From positions 548,403-612,402 of the forward strand of contig NZ_KE007347.1 of NCBI RefSeq assembly GCF_000400715.1: a stretch of 64,000 nt of DNA, written 5' to 3'. Of this stretch, positions 1-8,140 are shown piece by piece. This DNA comes from Acinetobacter genomosp. 15BJ. Lineage in GTDB: Bacteria > Pseudomonadota > Gammaproteobacteria > Pseudomonadales > Moraxellaceae. Within the stretch, counting starts at the first letter, position 1. Every line of letters begins with the position of its first letter. A program made the translations under genes and the position numbers. A model generated the notes under the pieces. It was not told the DNA's origin. It saw only the letters and a list, made by a program, of their open reading frames with translations, and ran no database searches.

Positions 1-351
1 TTAAAAAGTCTGGTTTCGACGAACTATAAATTGAGCCCTGAAAAAGTAGCACAGTCCAAACTACGTATGACCGAGTTGATTACTGATCTCAACCAGCGTT
101 TGATTGATAATCAAGGGCGTTACATGGTCGGTGATCGGCTTGGTTTAGCGGACATTTCAGTCTGTTCTATTCTTGCACCATTATTGGTGATCAAAGGTAC
201 GCCTTGGGAACTCGAGAATGACGATATTGAACAGTTTGATGGTGAACTGAAGCAATATTATGACTATTTATCAGATCTGCCGATTGGACAGTATGTACAG
301 CGTATTTATGCTACTGAGCGTAATGCACGAGTCGATTGGCGTGGTTTGTAA
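1..351 (+). CDS. Glutathione S-transferase family protein, C-terminal part (5' end outside window)
   Basis: The reading frame is open from the first base, so the gene starts upstream and only about 116 C-terminal residues are visible. They match the all-helical C-terminal domain of glutathione S-transferases: a helix with GDRLGLADISVCSILAPL, the ADI segment that caps the domain core, followed by a helical tail ending in RVDWRGL. The N-terminal thioredoxin fold, which holds the glutathione site, is not in the window, so class and substrate cannot be named. An in-frame TTG at 31 is not a credible start because the homologous fold continues upstream. A strong terminator follows directly. Confidence 0.75.
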   Translation, partial: LKSLVSTNYKLSPEKVAQSKLRMTELITDLNQRLIDNQGRYMVGDRLGLADISVCSILAPLLVIKGTPWELENDDIEQFDGELKQYYDYLSDLPIGQYVQRIYATERNARVDWRGL

Positions 352-365
352 ATCAAATTTTCCAT

Positions 366-400
366 AAAAAAGCCCTGATTAATAAAATCGGGGCTTTTTT
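366..400 (+). terminator. Rho-independent terminator after the GST gene
   Basis: GC-rich hairpin (AGCCCTGAT paired with ATCGGGGCT around a short A-rich loop), preceded by A6 and followed by T6, 15 bases after the stop codon. Confidence 0.85.
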
Positions 401-807
401 ATGAGAAAGAAAATTGAAAAATTGTTGATAAAGCAAAAAATAATCAGGGAATAAAATTAATTTTTAAAAGAAAATTCGTTTTAAGCAGAAAATATTAGAA
501 ATTATTGCCAAATTTACTTTAAAAAAACTGAAAAGAGGGAAATAATTATAAAAAGGCTTTGTTATCTTATGTTTCAGGGTGTGATGGGGATCGAAACGAG
601 TTGTTCAACTATTGGGAGATCAGTTGAACAGTTGCTCAAAAGGTCTTGTTTCGGCTTTGAGACAAAGATAAACCAAAAATTTATCGGAATCATGTTTGCG
701 TTATCCATGCAGCATTGTCAAAAGTTAAACGAATGTTTTCCCTTGACCCTTAAAAATTACTGTGAGCAGTTCCGATAAAAACATCGATTGAAAGTGAGGA
801 CTGTAGA
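401..807. other. Intergenic region upstream of the Lrp-type regulator
   Basis: About 400 bases without a convincing gene. It contains a 9-bp inverted repeat, TGTTCAACT (602-610) and AGTTGAACA (622-630), with an 11-base spacer. That arrangement could be an operator for the downstream regulator, but this is inference. A 69-codon frame at 569-778 lacks a ribosome site and any recognisable protein character. Confidence 0.4.
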
Positions 808-1278
808 ATGGAATTAGATCGTTTTGATAAACAAATTCTTGAAATTTTGACCCATGAAGATGTCAATCTGAATGAGCTATCAGAACGTATTAACCTTTCG
901 GTTAGTTCAGTACATCGACGCATTAAAAACCTGATTGAATCCCAAGTGATGGGACAGCTCAAACGAGAAATCAATTTTAATAAACTAGGCTTTAGTTTAC
1001 ATATTCTTTTACAGGTCTCATTGAGCAAACATGACAGTGAAACTTTTGATAAATTCCTACAAGAAATTGAAGATATTCCTGAAGTGACCAATGCCTTTTT
1101 AGTGACTGGGCAGAGCGCAGATTTTATTTTGGAATTGGTAGCACGCAATATGGATGACTATAGTGAAATTCTATTACGCCGTATTGGTAAGATTGATAGT
1201 GTCGTCGCACTACATTCAAGCTTCGTGATCAAAGAATATAATGTCTTTAACTGCTATAAACTTTTAAATAAGCTATAA
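808..1278 (+). CDS. Lrp/AsnC family transcriptional regulator
   Basis: A 156-residue protein with the standard Lrp/AsnC build. Residues about 4-60 form the N-terminal winged helix-turn-helix (LDRFDKQILEILTHE, then the recognition helix around SVSSVHRRIKNL), and residues about 65-145 form the RAM ligand-binding domain with the conserved VTNAFLVTGQSADFILEL stretch. Such proteins are octameric or hexadecameric regulators of amino-acid metabolism whose effector is usually an amino acid. The gene stands alone between terminators, so its target is not indicated by context. The start ATG is preceded by GTGAGGA at a suitable distance. Confidence 0.88.
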   Translation: MELDRFDKQILEILTHEDVNLNELSERINLSVSSVHRRIKNLIESQVMGQLKREINFNKLGFSLHILLQVSLSKHDSETFDKFLQEIEDIPEVTNAFLVTGQSADFILELVARNMDDYSEILLRRIGKIDSVVALHSSFVIKEYNVFNCYKLLNKL

Positions 1279-1307
1279 AAAATGCATCTAAAAAGATGCA
1301 TCTTTTA
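1277..1307 (+). terminator. Terminator after the Lrp-type regulator
   Basis: Stem ATGCATCT/AGATGCAT with an A-rich loop followed by CTTTTA, overlapping the stop codon of the regulator. It lies between convergent genes and may serve both. Confidence 0.65.
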
Positions 1308-1320
1308 TCATCTGAAAGAA

Positions 1321-2070
1321 TTAAGCATCAAGTTGCGCTAAAACTTCTTCAGAGAATTCAACGTTGGTATAGACGTTTTGAACATCATCAAGATCTTCAA
1401 GCATATCAATCATTTTCAAGATTTGTTTTGCTTGATCGATATCGGTGATCTCAGCTTTAGTCGATGGGCTCATCACAACTTCAGCATTGTCAGATTTTAA
1501 ACCTGCTGCTGTAAGGGCATCCTGAACATCACCAAAGCTTTCTGGGCTAGTGATCACCAAGATACTGTCTTCATCAATCTCGATATCATCTGCACCCGCT
1601 TCTAATGCGATATCCATGATTTTGTCTTCTAAAGAAACATCTTCAAAAGAGATTTCGCCACGCTTGGTAAACAAGTAGGCAACAGAACCATTGGTCCCCA
1701 AATTACCGTTGGTTTTGCTGAAACAGTGACGCACATCTGGAACAGTACGGTTTAAGTTGTCTGTCATTGTTTCAACAATAACTGCAACACCACCAACACC
1801 GTAACCTTCATAGGTGATTTCTTTTAAATCATCATTATCTTCACCGCCAGCACCACGTTGAATTGCACGATTAATCGTGTCACGTGTCATATTTACTGAA
1901 AGTGCTTTTTCAACAACAGCACGCAAACGAGGGTTACTCGCCGCATCTGGCCCGCCCAAACGTGCAGCGGTTACGATTTCACGGATGTATTTAGTAAAAA
2001 CCTTACCGCGACTTGCATCTTGTTTAGCTTTACGATGCTTAATATTGGCCCATTTAGAATGACCCGCCAT
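1321..2070 (-). CDS. yebC: YebC/PmpR family protein (TACO1-like)
   Basis: 249 residues, the usual length of the family, beginning with the signature [19 protein letters not shown] and followed by [17 protein letters not shown]. YebC proteins have three domains. They are annotated as DNA-binding regulators (PmpR), and more recent work links them to relief of ribosome stalling at proline-rich stretches. The highly acidic C-terminal half and the segment [18 protein letters not shown] are typical. Start is the ATG with TTGGAGTTACTTCC upstream on the minus strand. In many gammaproteobacteria yebC sits beside ruvC; here ruvC lies about 21 kb away. Confidence 0.95.
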   Translation of the reverse strand: MAGHSKWANIKHRKAKQDASRGKVFTKYIREIVTAARLGGPDAASNPRLRAVVEKALSVNMTRDTINRAIQRGAGGEDNDDLKEITYEGYGVGGVAVIVETMTDNLNRTVPDVRHCFSKTNGNLGTNGSVAYLFTKRGEISFEDVSLEDKIMDIALEAGADDIEIDEDSILVITSPESFGDVQDALTAAGLKSDNAEVVMSPSTKAEITDIDQAKQILKMIDMLEDLDDVQNVYTNVEFSEEVLAQLDA

Positions 2071-2212
2071 GGAAGTAACTCCAAAAAATAAAACTTAAAA
2101 AAAGTGCAGGAATATTAGCATAGCGATGGTTTTGTTGAAAACTAGCATCGCTCATATTCAAACTTGAAAATCTTGATCAAGCGTCAAAGATTGATCAAAT
2201 AGATGAGATCAA

Positions 2213-2770
2213 TTAGCTAATTTTTACGTCTATGTCGTATTCAGCATAAAGTTCTTTGATCTTTTCTAGATCTGACTGTAAATCGCTTGGATAAATTTTA
2301 CCTAGAATGCCACCTTGCTTAGTACGAGCATTGGCATACATCAAAATAATTGGCACATTGGCAGCTTTAGCGATATGCCAAAAACCAGTACGAATTGCTT
2401 TGCGTTCTTCACCATCTTTTGCACGTGTTGCCTCAGGCGCAATCACTAGATTAAAGCTGTCATTTTGATTAAACAGCTCAACCATTTGCGTCACGATATC
2501 TTTATTGGCTTTACGGTCGACAGGAATGCCACCTAAACGTTCTAAAATTGGTTTTAACGGACCTTTGAATAGTTCTTTTTTGATCAGAGTATGAATTTTG
2601 AGTTCTAAAATTTCAAATAAAGCGAGAGAAAGGATGGTGTCTAAGTTGGAGGTATGCTCGAAGCCGATAATGACTTGTTTCTTTTCTAAAATACTTGGGT
2701 CAACGTTATATTCCCAACCTGTTGCTTTAAAAATAGATTTTCCTAAAAATTTTTTCATGTTTATCATCAT
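2213..2770 (-). CDS. 1-acyl-glycerol-3-phosphate acyltransferase-like protein (PlsC family)
   Basis: A 185-residue protein with the acyltransferase motifs in order: HTSNLD near residue 38 (the H-X4-D catalytic motif), the GGIPVDR block near residue 80 (motif with the conserved Arg) and APEATR near residue 112 (glycerolipid acyltransferase motif III, here EATR rather than EGTR). These enzymes transfer an acyl group to a lysophospholipid or related alcohol at the inner membrane. It is shorter than PlsC and has no obvious long membrane anchor. Several in-frame ATG codons cluster at the N-terminus, so the exact start (2770 or the ATG before KKFLGK) is uncertain. Substrate is unknown. Confidence 0.75.
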   Translation of the reverse strand: MMINMKKFLGKSIFKATGWEYNVDPSILEKKQVIIGFEHTSNLDTILSLALFEILELKIHTLIKKELFKGPLKPILERLGGIPVDRKANKDIVTQMVELFNQNDSFNLVIAPEATRAKDGEERKAIRTGFWHIAKAANVPIILMYANARTKQGGILGKIYPSDLQSDLEKIKELYAEYDIDVKIS

Positions 2771-3035
2771 AGGCTTTGAGTCGCAGCAGTGTAATACGAG
2801 TTTTCAGGAAAATACATATCCTAAAACACCAGATGAAAAAAATTGGATGTCTTATTAATGATCAAAATAGTGCAATATGATCTTTACTCAAGCTGCACAG
2901 ATCAGATAGAATCAGCGCAGTTTATGATTTTTAACATTATTTTCGTAATTTGATAAAATCATCTGCTTGTAATTTAAGTTAAATTTGACTAAGATCAGGC
3001 AGCATTAATCATACATAAAATATGATTTAAGTTTA

Positions 3036-3112
<77 letters not shown>

Positions 3113-3120
3113 TATATATC

Positions 3121-3156
3121 AAGCACTTACATGCATTAATTGTAAGTGCTTTTTTA
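3121..3156 (+). terminator. Terminator after tRNA-CAU
   Basis: Hairpin AAGCACTTACA/TTGTAAGTGCTT followed by a T-run, starting 8 bases after the tRNA CCA. Confidence 0.85.
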
Positions 3157-3764
3157 TTGGCTGAATTTATGTAAGCGCTATGTAATTAATAAGTAAAAGT
3201 GAAAAACAAGATCTATCTAGGTTTGGAAGACGCTGAATATCATTTATAGCTTTACTAAATCAATTCAATGTAGATCGAAATTAGAGAACAAGACTTTTTA
3301 AATGATTTGATGATCTAAATATGTTTCTAGCCTAAGTAAGCTATGATTGGAGGATGATAGGGAAATAGCTATTTATACTCCCGACATGCTTAGTATGAAT
3401 TATTTTCACAATAAAAATTTGAATAATAAAGTGAAAAATGAAATCTATTCTATAAACTTAAAATAGAAGGTGCGTTAATAAGTTGAAAAGTTTTTATTAG
3501 GAATATTTTAATTTTTATATCATAAAATAAGCTTAAAACTAATTAAGCTCTAAGTCGTTTATGGTTGGAATGAAAATTATGTTTCTATAAAATTAATATA
3601 TATCAAAAACTTAAGGTAGTGGTTTTTTGAAATGAATTTTTAAATTCAACTTAAGGTGTAAAATTAATCAATAAAATAAATTATGGGACTATGAAGGATC
3701 TTTAATTTTGTCATAATTGATTATTTTTGTTATATTGTTATTTTTGATTATATAGATTACTAAA
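3157..3764. other. AT-rich intergenic stretch
   Basis: About 600 very AT-rich bases with stops in all frames and no recognisable RNA gene or repeat. The last 50 bases must carry the promoter and leader for the small lipoprotein gene that follows. I see nothing else supportable. Confidence 0.5.
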
Positions 3765-4190
3765 GTGAAAAATATCTTAGCTTTCACCATCATGTTAGGT
3801 TTATTGGGGTGTGAAAGTTTTGAAGATTATAAGAGCAAAGACTCTAATGTTATTACAGAATTTGATTCTTATATAATTGAGAATGATAATCAAAAAAATA
3901 TTAGAGATTTGAGTAAAAGCTCTGCTTATATTCGGAAATCCGAAATTAATTTAAATAAAGAAAAAATGATTGAAAAGTGCAAAAAACTGGTACTTTCTAA
4001 TGTAATAAAGAAAAAGACGGTGAGTTTTAATGATAATTTACGTGGTAATTACTATATAAATCAAAAAAGTGGAGACGTATATATTTACTTAGAGTTCTGC
4101 GCCGAAAATGAGTTGGGGAATGCGCAAGAATTCAAAGGGAAGTGTATATTTTCTATAGATGGGCAGACTCAAGTAAATATTTTTGAATAA
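3765..4190 (+). CDS. Hypothetical small lipoprotein
   Basis: 141 residues starting at a GTG: a short positively charged start (MKN), a hydrophobic core and the lipobox LLGC with Cys at position 15, so the mature protein is predicted to be lipid-anchored in the envelope. The rest is hydrophilic, Lys/Asn-rich, with three further Cys residues (near 72, 112 and 127) that could form disulphides. Base composition is more AT-rich than the housekeeping genes nearby, and the gene is isolated in a large AT-rich gap. Both points suggest an accessory gene. No family recognised. Confidence 0.6.
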   Translation: MKNILAFTIMLGLLGCESFEDYKSKDSNVITEFDSYIIENDNQKNIRDLSKSSAYIRKSEINLNKEKMIEKCKKLVLSNVIKKKTVSFNDNLRGNYYINQKSGDVYIYLEFCAENELGNAQEFKGKCIFSIDGQTQVNIFE

Positions 4191-4433
4191 TTGATACTAA
4201 TTTATCCGCTCTGAATGAAAAGAGCTAAGCTTCTAAAAAATTAGGCATATTTATGTAGGTATGCTTTGAGGAGAGTAGTACCACATATTACTTTTTTCAC
4301 TTTCTTCTTATTTTTATCTAACATCTGTGAAAAACTGATACAACCCAAATTCAAGTAAAAGTGTCGTTAAACTCCAAAATATTGGTGAATCGACTGTAAA
4401 TTGAGCTCTTGTTGCTATTAATTAATATTAAAC

Positions 4434-4462
4434 TTGCATAATTAAGTTAAAGCGCCTATAAA
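4434..4462 (+). promoter_or_regulatory. Sigma-70 promoter of the first initiator tRNA copy
   Basis: TTGCAT (4434-4439), a 17-base spacer and TATAAA (4457-4462), with the tRNA beginning 13 bases after the -10 box. The same two hexamers at the same spacing precede the second tRNA-fMet copy although the spacer sequences differ, which strongly supports function. Confidence 0.75.
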
Positions 4463-4475
4463 GCTAACTCGTCGG

Positions 4476-4552
<77 letters not shown>

Positions 4553-4737
4553 ACCGACTTAATTAATTTTGCTCTGTGATGTATTTATAGTTGCTATTCT
4601 GGAAAGAACAAATAGCAATTGAATTAGCTTACATAATCCTAAATAAAGCTAAAAATTATTAGATTCTAGAAATGCAGTTATCTTCTTCTCATCTGTCTAG
4701 CGTTATAGTAAATCGAATCAATCACACGAGCTCAGAA

Positions 4738-4971
4738 ATGAGTGATTTTGTGTTAAAAATTATTAATGAATGGCGTATGGCCAAAGCCAGTAATGGCAAT
4801 GAAATTTGTGTGCAAATTATCCCACTTAAACGTCAACAGAATACGTTGCTAGGTTTTAAATGGGTTGAAGTTGGAAAGAGAGTACTTCTAGAGTCTGGTC
4901 AAGAGATTGACTTTAATTTAGATGGAAAAAGTTTCTACACTGATGTTAACCAGCTTTATCGTTTGACATAG
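4738..4971 (+). CDS. Conserved hypothetical 77-aa protein of the tRNA-fMet/csp module, copy 1
   Basis: 77 residues beginning MSDFVLKIINEW and ending DVNQLYRLT. The paralogue at 23958-24191 has the same length and differs at only five residues, while many codons differ at synonymous positions, so the protein is under purifying selection. A longer frame from ATG 4672 exists here, but in the second copy the equivalent ATG is followed at once by TAG, so the shared ATG at 4738 is the likely start. The protein is mixed alpha/beta in appearance, without signal peptide or membrane segment. Family not recognised; it lies between initiator tRNA and a cold-shock gene. Confidence 0.75.
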   Translation: MSDFVLKIINEWRMAKASNGNEICVQIIPLKRQQNTLLGFKWVEVGKRVLLESGQEIDFNLDGKSFYTDVNQLYRLT

Positions 4972-5069
4972 ATAATTCACACAATGGTAGTATCTTTTTT
5001 AGTAAAGATAGATTGGATCAAAATTAAAGTTTGATCCATTAATAAACAAAGTTTAAAAGGTTTAAAAGT

Positions 5070-5279
5070 ATGTCTGATAAAGCTACTGGTACTGTTAAGT
5101 GGTTCAACGAAACTAAAGGTTTTGGTTTCATTCAAGCTGATTCTGGCGAAGATCTATTTGCTCATTTCAGCGAAATTCAAAGCAATGGCTTCAAGGTTTT
5201 GAATGAAGGTCAACGTGTTTCTTATGTTCCTGGTCAAGGTAAAAAAGGACCACAAGCGACACTTATCACTGTGATCTAA
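5070..5279 (+). CDS. Cold-shock protein (CspA family), module copy 1
   Basis: 69 residues, a single cold-shock domain: [16 protein letters not shown] contains the RNP1 motif KGFGFI, and LFAHFSEI is RNP2. Such proteins bind single-stranded RNA or DNA and melt RNA secondary structure, helping transcription and translation on cold shift or stress. Compared with the two other copies in the window it has Leu instead of Val in RNP2 and RVSY instead of RVSF. The leader just upstream (AAAGTTTAAAAGGTTTAAA) is shared with the copy at 24302. It starts 98 bases after the 77-aa gene. Confidence 0.93.
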   Translation: MSDKATGTVKWFNETKGFGFIQADSGEDLFAHFSEIQSNGFKVLNEGQRVSYVPGQGKKGPQATLITVI

Positions 5280-5294
5280 TAAATTAGAGCAGTG

Positions 5295-5324
5295 AAAAAA
5301 GCCTATCGATAGATGGGCTTTTTT
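5295..5324 (+). terminator. Terminator after csp copy 1
   Basis: A6, stem GCCTATC/GATGGGC with one G-T pair, then T6. Confidence 0.8.
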
Positions 5325-5464
5325 ATGTTTATTTAATTCAATCGCTTAATTAAATACAATGATAAATTCTAATCTGTTCCACAAGTCTTATAACAACGCC
5401 AAGTTACTATCAAGTTAATATAAGATCATGAATGGTCCACTCAATTGAATATCTACAAAAGCGT

Positions 5465-6616
5465 TTATAGTGGTTCTTTTCTTTGAGTAGAATTCATTTC
5501 ATGTCGGATTGTACTAATATTTTCGTAAATCACTTTACGCAATCTATTTATAGCACCTAAGGGTTTATGCTCAGGCAGTGAATGCCATGGGGTAAATGAA
5601 AGATTCTCACAAAATTCATTTTGATCAGTTGTATCAAAAGTTTGTTGAGGTATTTGGATTGTTGCAACTTTATAAAATGGAGCTTGAGCTTCTTTCCACT
5701 CAGTCATCGAATCTTCTACGAGCATTTTATTTGATGTTCTCGGTTGGATCAGAAACTCCATACATGCATCACCTTTTTGTAAGCTATTTCGAAGCGCTTC
5801 TCTCAAGAAGTCATGATTGGGGTGATCTGGCACTAGTGTTGTGTTTTGAGAACAAGACCTTGCTGAATATTTAACTGCCTGACGGTCAGTGCCTAATCCT
5901 AATTGATAGGGTACCATTGACCAATATCGGGCTTGTATTGGATTGGAAATTCTTGAATTTCTCGCTCTAAGAGCATTCATGGTTCCCTGCAAACCCAACA
6001 CAAAAGGGATCTGCAATTTTTTGAGCGTACTTCCACTATTTATATTCTGTATAAAGGATAAATAGCGATCAGGTTGATCTACAAAAAATACGGGATGATT
6101 AATCATAATAAAATCTTGAGTCATTGCTTGATCATCATTTTCCATGATCTTTTTTCCAGTAACGCCTAGAATTTTGATTGCCATGCCGCGAGCATCTTTT
6201 TTACTGTCAGCTTGTGTGGCATCTCCTGAAGCATTAGAAAACCGAATCCAGGCTGAATATGTTTTATCAGGAATGAAAATTCCCTTCGCTAGATTTGATG
6301 GTAATGATTTCGAGACATGGAATTCTGCCCGAACACAGCCATGTGCTTTAGGATGTGCATCACGTAACACATGGCCTGCTGCGTACTGTTTACGGATATT
6401 TTGTCCAATTTGCTCAGAAATTTGTGCAGCCAAAATATTCTCGTTCGGCTGTAACTTTTCACCTAATTCCGTATCAATTGTTGGATAAGGGATTTTATGT
6501 GTATTGGCCAAAATGTTTGATTTTTGAGGATGATAAGCGCATCCACTCATACTGATCAGTATAGGGGTGATTGTGAAAAATAAACCAAAACGTACCAAAG
6601 CTATCAGATCTAACAT
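5465..6616 (-). CDS. Catalase-like (SrpA-type) heme protein, predicted lipoprotein
   Basis: 383 residues from the ATG at 6616, which has AGGGAG seven bases upstream; an ATG 18 bases earlier lacks a site. A hydrophobic N-terminus ends in SMSGC, a lipobox, so the protein is probably anchored to the outer or inner membrane facing the periplasm. The rest is a reduced catalase fold: AHGCVRAEFHV carries the presumed distal His, WIRFSNASGDA and MAIKILGV follow, MINHPVFFV and RYWSMVPYQLG hold the putative proximal Tyr. Members act as peroxidases or organic-peroxide-handling catalase relatives. It sits 117 bases downstream of the LodB-like gene on the same strand, next to an oxidase expected to make hydrogen peroxide, so a detoxifying role is likely but inferred. 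Confidence 0.8.
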   Translation of the reverse strand: MLDLIALVRFGLFFTITPILISMSGCAYHPQKSNILANTHKIPYPTIDTELGEKLQPNENILAAQISEQIGQNIRKQYAAGHVLRDAHPKAHGCVRAEFHVSKSLPSNLAKGIFIPDKTYSAWIRFSNASGDATQADSKKDARGMAIKILGVTGKKIMENDDQAMTQDFIMINHPVFFVDQPDRYLSFIQNINSGSTLKKLQIPFVLGLQGTMNALRARNSRISNPIQARYWSMVPYQLGLGTDRQAVKYSARSCSQNTTLVPDHPNHDFLREALRNSLQKGDACMEFLIQPRTSNKMLVEDSMTEWKEAQAPFYKVATIQIPQQTFDTTDQNEFCENLSFTPWHSLPEHKPLGAINRLRKVIYENISTIRHEMNSTQRKEPL

Positions 6617-6733
6617 ATATCTGCTCCCTAACATAAATCAGTTTAGCAACATGCCTATGAATTAAAAGATCACGAGTAGAAGAAATACGCTGATCTAATG
6701 ATTTTTATATTTGCGCTCATCGTTTGGTCTAGC

Positions 6734-7840
6734 TTAGCCAGTGGTCATTTGATGTGCTTTCCAAAATGGACTATTCAACCATCTTTGTTCTTGCCTATAT
6801 AATGAATATCTTCGATTTTCATAGATTTTAATAATTTGATGAGTTTCAGCTAAATAGTGTTGATGGGCATCATTATTTTGATCGTATTGTACAATCGTTT
6901 CTGCGGCTTTCATTCCTGTATAAATTGCATTAAACAAACCTTGTCCTGCAATTGGATCAAATGCCAATAATGCATCACCGCAAGCAATCCAGCCTTCACC
7001 CAAACCCTGTTTTAACCAAACACTTCGAACGTCATGACAAAAGATATTTTTTCCAAAATCTAATTCACCAAAAAGCTCAGGTATGATCGTATTTGTTTTA
7101 ATTATTTCGTCCCAGTGAATAGGGTGGTTGTGAAGTGCTGCTGCGGTTTTCGGGATTGTGTGATAGCCAAGAACCCATTTTTGTTCTGAAATCTTCCCTG
7201 CATATAACCATCCATTTTTATGCGATGAAATGATGGTTTTACTGAGTGAAATACTTTTCTCAGGTTTAAATGTTCGATATAGCGCAACCAATGGTACACC
7301 ACGATGGCGCTGAATACCGAGTAGGCGGATGATTTTAGCGCTGCGGCCTGTTGCATCAACGATCCATTTTGTTGCAATGGATTTGCCACATTCCAATTGA
7401 ATGTTCCAAATATTATGATCTTTTTTTAAATCCAAAATGTTTGCACTAAATTGTACGATTCCCTCAACATGAGCATGCAGCGATAAAAGCAGATCGAATT
7501 TCTGCCGATCAATTCGAAGCCCAAACCCATAGGGATCATGTAGGGCATCAGAAATTATGGGAGACTCGCTTCCCCAAAAAGACATATTTCCACCGACACG
7601 AGGTGAATAGTAGCCATTGGCATGTTGCTCTGTTTGTAAACGCTCAACAATTGATTGAAGGCCGAGTTTGGTTAATAAACGAATTGCCGATCCGGGGAGT
7701 GTTTCACCAAATTTATGTACTTTATGGCTTGGGTTATCAATGGTACACACCGATAACCCAGCCAAAGCAAGTTGTCTTGCAGCTATAAGTCCAGCAGGCC
7801 CACAACCCGCTATACATACATCTACACTTAAGTTATTCAT
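6734..7840 (-). CDS. LodB/GoxB-like FAD-dependent oxidoreductase (maturation partner of a CTQ quinoprotein)
   Basis: 368 residues. The N-terminal dinucleotide fold is clear (CIAGCGPAGLIAARQLALAG), followed by KFGETLPG, and the C-terminal FAD contact GDALLAFDPIAGQGL is typical of tryptophan-halogenase/hydroxylase-like flavoproteins. In known lod and gox operons such a flavoprotein is encoded beside the quinoprotein and is needed to form its cysteine tryptophylquinone cofactor. The start ATG directly follows the stop codon of the upstream oxidase reading frame (TAA then ATG), so translation was evidently coupled. This gene itself looks intact although its partner is broken. Confidence 0.82.
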   Translation of the reverse strand: MNNLSVDVCIAGCGPAGLIAARQLALAGLSVCTIDNPSHKVHKFGETLPGSAIRLLTKLGLQSIVERLQTEQHANGYYSPRVGGNMSFWGSESPIISDALHDPYGFGLRIDRQKFDLLLSLHAHVEGIVQFSANILDLKKDHNIWNIQLECGKSIATKWIVDATGRSAKIIRLLGIQRHRGVPLVALYRTFKPEKSISLSKTIISSHKNGWLYAGKISEQKWVLGYHTIPKTAAALHNHPIHWDEIIKTNTIIPELFGELDFGKNIFCHDVRSVWLKQGLGEGWIACGDALLAFDPIAGQGLFNAIYTGMKAAETIVQYDQNNDAHQHYLAETHQIIKIYENRRYSLYRQEQRWLNSPFWKAHQMTTG

Positions 7841-8140
7841 TTAGCGTTTTTGTACACGAACAGAGCGGAATGCCAATAACTGTTCATGACTTGCCCAACC
7901 TGCTTTTTCTAAGTCAGTAAGTGGTTCAATCTTACTTTCTAACAAGTTGGTTGCATGTTCGGCAGCCGTTTTTAATTGACCAGCAATCAGTGTTTCAACA
8001 TAGATATATTCAGGAATATCTGGATCGTCTTTTACACCTGCGCGAACTTCAACAATACCAAGTTCATTAAATTGAGCAATCATACGTTTCATCACTTCGG
8101 CAGTATCTGCATTCTGGATTGCACGTAGCCAACTGTGACG
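7841..8140 (-). pseudogene. C-terminal fragment of the broken catalase-LodA oxidase gene
   Basis: The frame continues without a shift from the stop codon that ends the main LodA fragment. Reading past that TAA gives RHSWLRAIQNADTAEV, then a helix around MIAQFNELGIVEVRAG, and ends LLAFRSVRVQKR just before the LodB gene. A protein starting at GTG 8095 (84 residues) could still be made, but there is no ribosome site, and the sequence reads as the natural C-terminal tail of the oxidase. A CAA codon (Gln) in place of TAA would restore continuity. Family membership follows from context rather than from an independent domain hit. Confidence 0.65.

Noticed and set aside
569..778. 69-codon frame before the Lrp-type regulator
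   Set aside because: No ribosome site, Cys-rich and irregular composition, and it lies in the expected promoter region.
2598..2858. Plus-strand frame opposite the acyltransferase gene
   Set aside because: Antisense shadow of a well-supported gene with no ribosome site or protein character.
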